Assembly (NCBI GenBank): GCA_026686845.1 | Contig: JAIVEN010000010.1 | Coordinates: 24,030,001-24,094,000, forward strand | Length of the DNA: 64,000 nucleotides | Origin: Adenanthera pavonina | Lineage: Eukaryota > Streptophyta > Magnoliopsida > Fabales > Fabaceae | Reading direction: 5' to 3' | Shown: piece by piece, positions 47,901-59,211 of the stretch | Layout: the number at the start of each line of letters is the position of its first letter | Position numbering within the stretch: the first letter of the stretch is position 1 | Program-made: the position numbers and the translations under genes | Notes under the pieces: model-generated | Databases searched by the model: none | What the model saw: only the letters and a program-made list of their open reading frames with translations | What the model was told of the DNA's origin: nothing

Positions 47901-49139
47901 AATCATAGCTTCGTGATACCATGATTCTGGTTATAAATTTTCTCTTTATTGGTGTTTTTCACAACTTCATTTTATGTTCAAATATAAAAAGAAAGCTATA
48001 CCTCTCCTTCTTTTATATGTACTCTTTTATTGAAATTTGACATGAGAGATGATAATGCCCCTATAAACATATAGGGAGTTAAAATGGTGAATCGTGACTG
48101 AAACTTATGCCGCTGCTTAATTTGATCAATCCCTCTAATTGCAAAAGACCGCGAGTGATGTTTATGCCGCTGCGGATTTAAATAATTTCTTTTATTCCAA
48201 AAGATTGGGATTGATGCTTATGCCACCGCGTAAATTAATTAGTATTTGTTCCTTTTTTAAAGAAGGGATTACGAGTGATGCTTATGCTACCTCTTGAACC
48301 AAGCAATCTTTTATCTTCTTGAGATCACGAGTGATGCTTATACCACTAGGACCAATTTAAATTTACTTTTCAAAACAAAAAATATTTTTATTTCGCTTTA
48401 AATATTTTCTTAAAGATAGATATAAAATACATAATCTTTTATAACAATTATCCTAGAAAAAAGGAAAATAAAAAATACAATTTTTTCACAAAATTTAAAA
48501 CACTCCAATCAACATTCGAATTACGTGGACTTTGATCCCTCCTGAGGGTATGTAAGTCCCAGGGTTTCATCTTAGATCAAGTCCTCTCTATAAAAAAAAT
48601 ATATTTTCTTTTTCATCTAATTTTTCTTTGGGTTTAGCAATAAAATGTAAATAACAAGGATAATTTATTTGTAAGGCCTATTTAATGAAGCACAATAAAT
48701 TTAGGATAACCGTTCTTTCGAACGTGGAGGTGTAAGGTGCCAACACCTTCCCTAAACACATCCAACTCTTGATTATAACACTTTTGTTCATTGACCATCA
48801 TTTTCTATTATTTACGTTTTCCAAAATTTTTCCTTAAAATTTCATTTTTATTCATTTTTCATCTTTGGATAAAAATTAGGTGTGACACGTCTAATGTGAT
48901 GTCTTCTTGGAATCCTTGAATTAAGCATAGTCCTAATTAATGTAACAACTTTTGTATCGTCTAGGATTCTAGATTTAGACAGAAATTTTTGTCTTCTTTA
49001 GTTTACTCAAATCAACCACAATACATGAAGAAGTAAATTTCTTTATGTGATTCATGTTTAGTCTCTACTCATTTTTTTAATGTTTATAGAGATTTTAGGT
49101 GGTGGCTTTTCTCAGTTGTGGCCTTATTATGGTGGTGGA
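47901..49139. repeat. Degraded LTR-like DNA, possibly Ogre-type
   Basis: This continues the sequence interrupted by the Gypsy element. After a degenerate tandem array (48,095-48,350) come GTGGACTTTGATCCCTCCTGAGGG (split by a line at 48,540) and AACGTGGAGGTGTAAGGTGCC...ACACCTTCCC (about 48,722-48,752). The latter is a phrase often seen near the 3' end of large Gypsy/Ogre LTRs. A TGTGACA near 48,891 could be the end. No coding region, so the assignment is tentative. Confidence 0.4.
48095..48350 (+). repeat. Degenerate tandem repeat, ~56-62 bp unit, five copies
   Basis: Each unit starts with CGAGTGATGCTTATGCCRC or a close variant (near 48,095, 48,152, 48,208, 48,272 and 48,328), followed by an AT-rich part ending in an AAAAGA or GAGAT step. 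The core GATGCTTATGCC is the best kept. Confidence 0.75.
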
Positions 49140-52100
49140 TGTAACAAGCCTCATTACAGTACCCTAAACATAGTCCCGAGCTAACATGAAGTAACCTTGA
49201 TGATGTGTGTAGGATCAGAGAAACCAGGACTGGAGAAAGGATCAAAATAGGATAAAACTGAAATTGGAGACTAAGTAGGGTCATGCCGTGGCGAGCTACA
49301 AGGCCACTATGACAAGACATTCGATATATATCATAATTTTCCAGGCTGAGAGTGCTCGTGTAACACCTCATACTTACACTCATTTTCCATATATTAAACT
49401 ATATTTAAGTCCATTATTACTTGATTAGAGACTTGATTACATAAAACAACTTAAACCAATTTATTTCATTTTGGGTACCATTCCCTTGGTTAACTTCTTT
49501 TTACCCGATAAACTTTGAAAATTCATAACTAAATCAATACAAAACATATTGATATGGTTCAGTCTCTAAATATAGCTTAAAAGATTCTATACATGGGAAA
49601 AATGTTGAACAGGGAAGTTACTTGGCCAACTTATACAGTAAGTTCGTTTTATATACACTGTAGCAATGGTCATTTTTGAAAATTTCTGATTCTGACCATA
49701 ACTTTAAAAAATCACCATAAATGATACACAACTCCAAACTAAGTGAACTTTGTGTCTATGGAAAGCTACTCATATCTAGTTTTCATACATGTAAAACACT
49801 CATACATTGAGCATATCGAGGTATGTACAGTACTTCGAATTCCCAACCATGTTCAGAAAAGTCTCTTGCATTCTCCCAACTTTCCAAAATACACACTCAT
49901 GTATACATAAATAGCCATAACTTGCCTTTATCTTACATGATACTCCATAAGAACTTAGAGGAACATATTAACATGGAAGCATAGCATGATCATGTCCCAT
50001 AAGGTTTTACATAACCTCTCATATAATAGTATCAATCTAAATATCATTGTCTTGAATATTACTTTGCTTCTCCTTGCCTTTCCTTTCTTGGGTAATCTTG
50101 CCATAACTTGAACCTAAAATTGGTTAGACATTTGGAAAGGGGTGAGATTCAAAGAATCTCAGTAGTAACTACCATCATGCACACATATCATCATATATAT
50201 TGCAAGTATTCATCTAAAAGCACATCAAGCATGCAATCAAATCATTTTGACATAAACATTTTATAAAAATTTGGGCAGCACTTCCCCTTGTATTTGGACA
50301 TATCCAGGGTCACATTACCCTTCAACCAATCCAAAAAAAAATTTGAAATCATCACAAGACAACATTTCAAGCATTAAACATATCATTCAAACCAAGCAAC
50401 ATCAATGACAATACATAAGCATAAATAGGTGAGTTAACTACCTTTGAGCTTTCCACTAATCTCCAAACTTTGCAAACCCTTTCCTTGATCTTCTAACACT
50501 CCCTTGGTTCCTATAGCATCATAAAAGAATGCCATTAACCACTAATTATCCAATTTCATTTACAAAGTGCTCACTTGAACTAAAATTTGCACTTTGTTAT
50601 CCATCATGCATTCTTTGTACAACATACATGTTCTAACCTATTTTGGACCCAAGGAATCTATTTTTAAGGTCAAAAACTTGAAATCCCCTTCCTATAATGA
50701 ACCATAATTATGCAGAAAATTATCATAAATCATAGAAAAATAACTAACCGATTAATTTGTAATCTAATGACACATTATTGCACCTTATGGCCTATATGAT
50801 ACTTTTTATGGTTTAGTTTCTTCATAGCCTCATTTTCTCTCTCAAGAACTTCCATGAATGAAACTTTTAGAGAGAGAGGAGTGAAAATAATCCATAGAAC
50901 TAGCCTAACCCATGAGAGAACATAGTTTTATGGTCATAGAAGTTTACCTTGGTGTATATGACTTCAATCTTTTCCTCCTTGCTCTTCCTTTGCTCTCCAA
51001 AAATTTTTGCTCTCTCTCACTCTCTTGGCTGCTGACCAGACGTGAAATGAAGGAAATGAAGTGCTCAAATACTTAACTCAAGTGCTTGAAGAGAGATATG
51101 AGACAAGTGAACAATTTAGTTAGCTTAATTAACCAATTTGAGTTACTTTTTTAAAAGCTTTTCCATAAATTCCCTCCTTATCCCTAGTCTAGTAATCTCA
51201 CGCCCCTTATCCAGTTTTTTTTTGGCCAAAAAATTTGCTCCAATAATTTATATGGACCAAAATACCCTTTACCGATTAAATTTACCTGTACCGATTAAGT
51301 ATTTTTGCCAAAATTATCATTAAATTGGTACAGGATTATCCAACCATTAATTTTAGTCTAAAATCATTATCTAGACCCAAAATATATTTTATCAAGATCC
51401 AATCATTGTCCTTGGATCAATACTGCCTTTTCTCTACAGTCTAAACTAACTTTTATCGAGTAAAATATTAATATTAAATTCTAATCACCCAATAAATATG
51501 ATTTTGACCTTAATAAATTCCATACTATATTTCATTGGGTCTAAATCATTGAGAGCTTCATTTGACTATAATTTTTTATATTTACAAAAATGCCCTTGAC
51601 CCGCTACTAATGTATAATTTTTAAAACTTTCGGGTCATTATGTGTAATTTACCCCAAAATCCCTAAACTCTCCTTCACAATCTTCCTGCGTCCATTGACT
51701 TAAACTTTTTTTTTTTTTATTATTATTTTCTTTTTCCCTTTTTCCTTTTTCTTTTTTTTTAGGGGTAAAATCATCATTTTACATTTTTCCTTTCAACTGA
51801 GATAATTAACTTCTTTGTCCTATTTCATGTCAAACGATATACATCCGTTTTTACAAATTCTTTATATATTTTAAAATCTTGAGCCTTGAATATCCAGAAA
51901 AATTTTCAGGATATTACAACTCGCGCTACGGCAGACTTATTAGCGCCACGGCAAGAGTCGCAAAATTTCTTTGAATTAGACAGGAACTAGTCGGACCAAA
52001 GAAAGAAAAATGGAGGAAGAATAGGGATTCTCTACTAGGGCTTTGATTCTCCAACCTTGGGAGGTGATTTCTGGACCCAGAGAGCTTGACTAATGGTTGG

Positions 52101-53802
52101 TAAGTTGATCTTGTTTCCTCTTCTCTCTTTTCCTTTCGTTTTTGACTTGGAATGGGTGGGAGTATGTTAGGTTTTGAAATTTTGGATGAATCCACCAATT
52201 AAAATGCTTGATTTGGTATTGTAGAAGTGTTATGTAGTGTTAGGAAGGTATGAGTATCAGTTTTGGTTGGATTGTGATGCGTTTGAATCGAACCCTAGGT
52301 TGGAAATTGTAATGGATGTATGGAATCCGAGAGGTTTGAGGATGATTATGATGTGAATGGTTGTTTAGAGTTTATTAGTATGTGTTTATGCCCGGGAACA
52401 TTGGGTGAAGTTTAGTTGGTTGAGCTATAAGTTATGAATTGATATTATGTTGTGTTAATTGAGAATATTGTGATATTGCAGTGTATAATTAGTTGATTGA
52501 AAAGTTGTGGCTCATGATTTGGTTGGCAATTCAAGGAGCTTGTGGGATCCGTGTGTGTGTTATTGACAACCTAAGGTAACTGGGTGTTTGTATTGTGTGT
52601 ATTGTATGTTAATATATATATGTGTATATATGCATGTTTCCATTTATACCACGATATTGATATGTATGTGTATGGTTTTTCCATATATCGTGGTATGTAC
52701 ATGGCTCGACATTATAGTAGATGATGATGATTATAATGATGATTACATGTATGATGATGATGATGTAACATTGCATAAGCTCATAGCATGACATTGTGAA
52801 GCATGATAATGATGATGATTATATGATAATGATTCGAGCATTAGTGTGACCTTTGGCAAGGTGCACAAATGTGAGGTGAGCTTGGTGATGTCCCGGAATC
52901 AATTTTCACTGACTGTTGGAAAGGAGTCACCTGCACGAAGTGTCATGTTGTGACGTTAGCCCGTGGTTTTAGCTGTGTACGAGGGAGACATACATTTCAT
53001 TACATGTTACATTCATGTGCACTCTTGTATGATATATATATGTTGCTTGCAGTTGTCCTTGGTTACTAAGACATTGTCTTATACCCCCTCCCATGACTAA
53101 CATTTTTGGTGAAGACTTTGGTATTATTCCGGAGAAGACCATGGAGTTGCAGGCCCTTTCGTCTTCAGGAATTTCAAGTATAATTGGTAGTTTGTAACTT
53201 AGTTTATGTAAAATTGTGCCAAGTAGCTTGTTATGGTTGGTTGCCTGTATGTGTATCCTGGGAATATAGAGATATATGTGGTTATGTATGCATAGGTAAA
53301 GTGAGGATGTTGCATAGATAATGTTGAGGGATGATGGATGCTGTAGTTATGGATATCTGCCGAGTTTGTGGTTGATAGGCATGTGATGTAGTATGTTTGT
53401 GGACCCCAATATGGGTCATTAATGTAGGAGCAGGTACTTATGTGTTAGAATGACCATATGAGTGAGCCTAAATGGGAGCTTGGGCCATGTATGTAAATTT
53501 TGGACATATAGCCCATTATGTGAATTTGGTGTTCAAGGGGGTCAAATCTCAAATGAGTGGTTCCTTTGAAGTAAAACCTTTTTGGATAAATTGGTTGAGT
53601 CAAGAGGACCTATGTGAAAGGTCTTTGAAGGCCAAATTGCCTTTAGTGGCAAATGAAGGTGTTAAGTGGTGGGTTTAAAAAAAAAAAGTCACCAAAATGG
53701 TGTTGGGCATTCTGATTCTCCATATGGAGTTGGATTTAAGTGGAATTGATACCTATTGCTAGATTGAGATGAGAGTGACCTGTAGGAGGTAAAATCAGGT
53801 CA
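49140..53802 (+). repeat. Gypsy LTR, 3'-truncated, split by a solo LTR
   Basis: The two parts are 49,140-49,358 and 51,924-53,802. It starts TGTAACAAGCCTCATTACAG and follows the family through GTAAGTTGATC, the inverted repeat (52,643-52,697), GAT repeats (52,720-52,770), CCCGGAATCA and TTCAAGGGGGTCAAATCTC. It stops at AATCAGGTCA, where the CACTA-like end begins; the last ~350 bp of a full LTR are absent. Confidence 0.8.
49359..51918 (+). mobile_element. Solo LTR, family S3, nested in a Gypsy LTR
   Basis: This 2,560-bp block starts TGTAACACCTCATAC and ends TTCAGGATATTACA. Flanks GCTCG and ACTCG are a 5-bp target duplication with one G/A mismatch. It shares its middle block (about 50,140-50,170) and tail (CTTTCGGGTCATTATGTG near 51,628) with the copy at 43,908-46,354. 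There are no coding regions; the plus-strand frame 51,138-51,323 is spurious. Confidence 0.82.
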
Positions 53803-54060
53803 CACTACATCGTATTTGAGTTTTATATACTCCTAAAAGTAGGTTATTATTTAAATAAACGTCTATAGAAGTGAGGTAGGTTAGATTTGTAGACGGTTAT
53901 TTTAATAAAATAACCGCCCACAAAGATATTACATGAATTAAAAATAAAAAATTAAATTAATTTGTTGAAATCTTTAGTAGGCAGTCCTTAGAAAGAACCG
54001 CTTACTAAAATTATTTTAGTAGGTGGTCTTGCTAGAATCGCTTACTATGGTCTTTCATTT
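53803..54060. mobile_element. CACTA-like terminus with subterminal hairpins
   Basis: CACTACATCG begins at 53,803 at the exact point where the Gypsy LTR match stops. Inside is a near-perfect inverted repeat, TTGTAGACGGTTATTTTA / TAAAATAACCGCCCACAA (about 53,898-53,936), followed by further GTAGGCRGTC and ACCGCTTACTA units at 53,980-54,045. These subterminal repeats also occur at 20,785-20,830. No second end was found in the window. Confidence 0.5.
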
Positions 54061-54783
54061 AGGACTCAGTGATCCATCTCGAATATAATCTCTTTCAAAC
54101 ATTAGCTTTTTCATCTTGATCGTGTTTTGCCTTATTTGTCCAAGCTCGTCTCAATCTCCTTCCCTCTCGCCAAATCCCTTTCCATTATTCATTGCTGGCA
54201 TGTTCATCTTTGTAGGACTCTACCCCGCCGCCTCTCGTTGAACCTTTCTCCAAGGTGTTCTGCCCCATTGTTTCAATGCAAGCTCTTTCTCCTTCGGCCA
54301 TTGTGTTAATGTCCGAGTTTTGTGGCTTGCTGGTATTCCCCTTTTCTTCCCCATAACTCTCTATTCGCCTGCCCCAACCCCTCTTCCTTCTTTGAACAAC
54401 CACCAATTACAGAAGAAACACTATGCAGTAGTGCTCTGCTACTACTTTCTTAACCCAATTCTACAAAAACTATCAATGATGACATGTCTTTGGGAAAGAG
54501 ACCTTGCCCTCCAATGACGAGAACCACCAGCATGTCAAAGATTACCTTTGATCTAAACACTACCCCAAATGTTCCGCTAAACGACCCTAACAACCCTCCT
54601 AACCCTAACCCTAACTGACAAAGATCATTTGATATGCCATGCATACAACCAAGTGGCTCCAATAGAAGGCATTCGTCTAATTCCATGGAGACTACTAACT
54701 TCCTTCGTGCTTGCTCTCTCTGCAAATGTTGCTTGGTTCCTAGCCATGACATCTACATGTATAGGTATACATATTGTGAACAT
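54061..54783. other. GC-richer patch of unknown origin
   Basis: Noticeably richer in C than its surroundings, with C-rich pyrimidine stretches. Short frames occur on both strands but no protein is recognisable. If it lies inside the CACTA-like element it could be captured host DNA. Confidence 0.3.
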
Positions 54784-55185
54784 CATGTTTTGTTTGGACT
54801 TTATACATATAAACAATTTAATAATAATAATAATAATAAAATAAAATAAAATACATAAGTTAATTAACAAAAATAAATAATATATAATACAAATAAGTAA
54901 ATAAAATAAAAACAACAAAAACATATAAACAAGTAATAATAATAAATAATAAAATAAAATAAATAAAATAATAATAATAATAAATGATAATAAAAAATAT
55001 AATAATAATGAGAAATGAAAATATATAATTAATTAAAAAATATAAAAATAGAAATAAATAATAATAAAAATAAAATTTAATTAATTAAACTGAGAAGAAT
55101 TTAAAAAAAAAATAATAATAATAAAAGAAAAAAATCAAATAAGCAAAAAAAAAATAAAAAATAAAAAAATATATAACATTTGGAC
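54784..55185. repeat. Low-complexity AT tract with AAT and AAAT microsatellites
   Basis: Almost only A and T. Runs of AAT (54,823-54,838), AAAT and AATAA persist for about 400 bp. The open frames on either strand are by-products. Confidence 0.9.
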
Positions 55186-55257
55186 TAAAACGCTGAAACT
55201 CAGAGAAGCAGAGGAGGCACTAAAATGACAAAGGACTTCATTCACTACTTCATACCC

Positions 55258-55404
55258 AGTACGATGAGATAGTAGAGGTGAAGGCAATAGGATGAAGGCA
55301 ATTAGGATGGAGAGGCAGAGCTCCGCACCTAGTACGGTGAGATAGAGAAGGTGAAGGCAATGGGATGAAGGCAATTAGGACGAAGAGGTAGAGCAGAGGA
55401 CGAA
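55258..55404 (+). repeat. Two-copy tandem repeat, 73-bp unit
   Basis: The units start AGTACGATGAGATAG (55,258) and AGTACGGTGAGATAG (55,331). Both contain GTGAAGGCAAT, GGATGAAGGCAATTAGGA and an AGAGG step. Confidence 0.8.
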
Positions 55405-55506
55405 TGAAGTTCGGCCAAGAGGAGTCTAGGCAGTAACCACGTGCTCGAGGTACATTTCTCCTTCCACTCGCATAGATCCTATAAAAGAGCATGAAGGGAG
55501 GCCGAC

Positions 55507-58500
55507 TGTTAGGAATTTCAGCATACACTTGGCAGAAAACTATCAAGAAATTCCCTCAATGGATCTGTCAATGTTGTTTAGATTGAGATATAGGAAAAAG
55601 AATTTACCTCCAGTGCATCCCTTTGGTGTTCTTTTTCATTTCGTCAGACCCTAGGAACTAGTGCGATTGGTCAGCTCCTTCTACCAGTATCCACATGAAC
55701 AGTGAGTCTAACTCAAATGGCGTGCTAGCACCTCTGTTTGTGTACGTTCGTATGTCTGTATGCCCTTGCTGTTTGTTCGTACAACTGCTGTTAATTGTTT
55801 GTCCATATTGTCTCACTCTCTGAGTGTACAGTCGCTCTCTCCTTAGGGTGATACACAATTATTAATTGTGTATTCTAGTCTATATCAATATATAAATAGA
55901 ATTTGATATTAGTTTAATTTAAATCAATAATTTAAATTAAATCAAATATTAATTAAATAGATTAGTTTGAATTTAAATATATCTAATAGATTAAATTTAA
56001 ACTATCTAATCTATATCTAGAATCAAATCTAGATTTTATTTATCATATAAATCAAATTTAAATTATTAGTTTAAATTCAAATTTAGAATCCAATCTAAAT
56101 CAAATTTTGATTAGTTTAAATTTAAATCTATCATATAGAATTAAATTTAAAACTAATTCATTTGAATTAATTTGAACAGTATATATATATTTTGAAATGT
56201 GTATCAAATATATAATATATCAAGCATATATATATTTCAAATTTTAATATATATATCAAATATATATATAATTTTATCACCCTAAATTGAATATTAAATT
56301 CATTGAATCTATACACATTTTTAGATTAAATGAATCTGGACATTCTAGCTTGAGTTGGCCTATTTTTATGTGTGACTTTGTAGGCCCATATGATGTTGGC
56401 AATGTGCTGATAATACTATTGGACCCATAAGTCATAAGTGGCCTCTAGCAAGACATTGTGAGTACCCAAATCATATGAAATCGGTGATCTGATGCAACCT
56501 ATCAAATAACTCGATCACATCCCTTTTGCCTCATGATATATATAGGTCAAGTATGAGGCATGAAAACTTCATCCTTATTTTTACTCGACCATTACTTTCT
56601 CGATCTCTGAGCAGATTGATAGAACAAATGGAAATTCTTCCATTTGAGCACAGCCATGTATTTCTCAATCTCGCTCATCGAGAGGCTCAGATATATCTCT
56701 CCATTAATTAGAGGGACAAATTCCATCTTGACCATTCATCTTCCTCCACATGAGTTTCACTATGCCCCATCATAGCCTTTATGATCTCCTGATTAAAGGT
56801 TACTTTTGACTATGCCAAAGTATAGTGTTCCCCATGTAGGAAGCCATGGAGATCTCAAGTCTAAGGGTTTAGTGACACGGTTATATATGAGATATGCTTA
56901 TGACTTGATCCATGCAGCTATTTCATGAGGAGTTGATCCAGCGCTTATTCCTTAACAGGAGCTTATGATTTTGATTTGTTTCTGTTAGCAGGGCTGACTT
57001 CCCAAGAGGGGGGGTGAATTGGGAAATTTGAGATTTTTCTGCACAAAGTGAAGTAAGTGAAGATATCACAGTATAATGAAAACAATACGTAAAACAGAGC
57101 AAGGTGAAAAGTAAAGATAAGGAGAAGAGAAGTCAGTGATTTATCCTGGTTCGGTCTATTCACTTGACCTACATCCAGTCCCCAAGACACCTCTTGAGAT
57201 TTATCCACTATACAGCAAGAATTTCAGTGGGCTTCTTGCTAAAGCCGCAGTACATGAGTATGCTCTGTTTCTGAGCTCTCTCAAACTTTCCAAGCACTTT
57301 CACTATGTGCTTCCCAATCCCCTTGTGAATACCCCTCACAAGTAAATCTATCTCCCAGATGAAGAATAGATTGATTACAATGAAATAACTCTCTTGTATA
57401 GAGTGGATATGAAAGTTTAAGTACAAGTTTAGAAGTTAAGAGGGTAAAAGCTTTTGAGAAGAAGATTCAGCAGAAATTCGGTATATACAAGTTTGATTTG
57501 TTACCCACAACTTCAAATGATGTTGTATTTATAGATTTAGGTCTCAAATATCCGTTAGAGACTAAATCTATCCGTTGGGGAAGTTATTCAACGGTTACTC
57601 TGAAAAACTATCCGTTTACCAACCGCATTTAATGATTCTGACATACTGAAATTCGAATTTTGGTTGGCCAACAGACGAATTTCGAAGGAACCGAAGATTA
57701 AAGCTTCCAATGTTACAGCACGAAGTTCATCTGTTCATGAAGTGAAATTTGAATTTTGAAACTTACAAAACATTTTCACAATGTGACATACGAATTTTCA
57801 AGAAGAAAGTTTTTCGGTTAAGTGTGAACAGTGTTTTCAATTTTCTACAGTGCCTTCGAAGTTCGAATTTTGGATCCCCAAAATTCGTCTATCCATTGAA
57901 TGTTTAAAGGGACACAGTAGATTACTTTCTTCGAAATTCGAATTTTGAAAGGGCGAAATTCGTCTGTCAGAGAAACTCTTTTCAGACTGATTTCATCATT
58001 CGAATGTTGCAAATTCTTATCATTCGTATGTCAATGTTTCATTTCAATAGACTCAAGAACTTAGCTTCTGAAATTCGAATTTCAATGTTCAAAGTTCGTC
58101 TGTCAGAGAGCAGTTTTGAAACTTAAATCACTCTTGATCTCAGGTGAACTTTAACATAGTTTCAGACGAATTTCTTCCATTTTCTCAAGTTTTGTTTTGT
58201 TTAAAATTCGAATTTTGAAGACTCAAAGTTCGTCTGTTGCAAAGAAGCATCTTTCAGACTTATATGAAAATTCGAATGTTGCAAATTCAAAATTCGTCTG
58301 TCAGAGAGCATTTATCAAACTCAATTTCATTTTGATTTCAGATGCAATTTATCATAGTTTCAGACGAATTTCTTTGGTTTTACAAACTTCATTTTACTTG
58401 AAATTCGAATTTTGAAAGTGTGAGGTTCGTCTGTTACAAAAGGCCTCTTTTCAGACTAGATGAAAATTCGAATTTTGAACAACCAAAATTCGTTTGACAG

Positions 58501-59078
58501 AGAGCCATCTCTTCAGACTTATTCAGTTTTAGCTCGAAATTCGAATTTCCAAAGGCAAAGTTTCGAATTTTCAACTTGACAGTTTAGCTTAAACTTTCAA
58601 CCATCGTCTGTTTGTGGGTGTTTTTCAAATATTTGAAGATTTAACATAAAATCAAAGTTTGAAAACTTCTAATCTTCAAATCAAAATCTTTTACCCAGTC
58701 ATAACAAAAACCTAAGGATCCTACAAAAGATCTAACAGCAAGTACTCAGAAAATTTTCACTTGAAACAGCTTTGCTCTCCTTTGATATCTTCAATCCAAG
58801 CTCTTGAATGTTGCTTTGGAATCATCAAAACTCTTGTTTCAACAGTTTCTTCATGCATAATTATAACTTAATTATCATTCAAAATCATACTAGCCTTATT
58901 TCATCATTGTTCCCACAAAGATGATTGAATAGGGACATCTAGGATAAAATGATTTATCCAAGGATATTATTATAAAGCAAAACATGCAAATAATAAAATA
59001 ATGTAAGAAAAACACCATTTTCATAATGAAGTATAATATTCATAATACAATGATTGGCATAGGGCTCAATCTCCAACA
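55507..59078. mobile_element. Solo LTR, family S2, containing another solo LTR
   Basis: It starts TGTTAGGAATTTCAGC and ends CAATCTCCAACA. A perfect 5-bp target duplication, CCGAC, lies at 55,502-55,506 and 59,079-59,083. Without the nested element it is 1,705 bp and matches the reverse complement of 75-1711. A TATATAAATAG step near 55,890 could be its TATA box if transcribed left to right. No internal region is present. Confidence 0.9.
56983..58844 (-). mobile_element. Solo LTR of a Sire-1-related family
   Basis: This 1,862-bp block starts TGTTAGCAGGGCTGACTTCC and ends TTTCAACA. A perfect target duplication, GTTTC, lies at 56,978-56,982 and 58,845-58,849. It aligns with the Sire-1 LTRs (shared first ~100 bp, a TATA box near 57,524-57,533 on the minus strand, and the final ACTTGAAAC...CAACA part) but is ~200 bp longer. 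It carries more, better kept motif pairs AAATTCGAATTTTG / AATTCGTCTGTCAGAG (57,650-58,620). Orientation is inferred from Sire-1. Confidence 0.9.
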
Positions 59079-59083
59079 CCGAC

Positions 59084-59211
59084 AAACCTAAAGCATCTTA
59101 GAAATAGAGAGAGCGAAAAAACCATAATGGAGAGGAGTTGACACAGAGAAACCCTAGAGAGGAATGAAGAGAGACTAAGTTGAAGGAACTGAGGGAAGCA
59201 TACAATAAATA
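59084..59211. other. Short spacer, leader-like
   Basis: 128 bp between two LTRs. Joined to the DNA before 55,507 across the target site, it reads TATAAAAG (about 55,480) followed within ~35 bp by A-rich text with AAACCCTAG, typical of a plant promoter and 5' leader. Confidence 0.3.

Noticed and set aside
54601..54615. AACCCTAACCCTAAC resembles telomere repeat
   Set aside because: Only two units, and of the CCCTAA rather than the usual plant CCCTAAA type, embedded in ordinary DNA; no array.
54784..55185. Organellar insertion suggested by extreme AT content
   Set aside because: It is simple-sequence DNA with no organellar gene or tRNA signature.
57650..58620. CRISPR-like array from regularly spaced short repeats
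   Set aside because: Plant nuclear DNA; repeats are degenerate palindromes with irregular spacing inside an LTR U3, with no cas genes.
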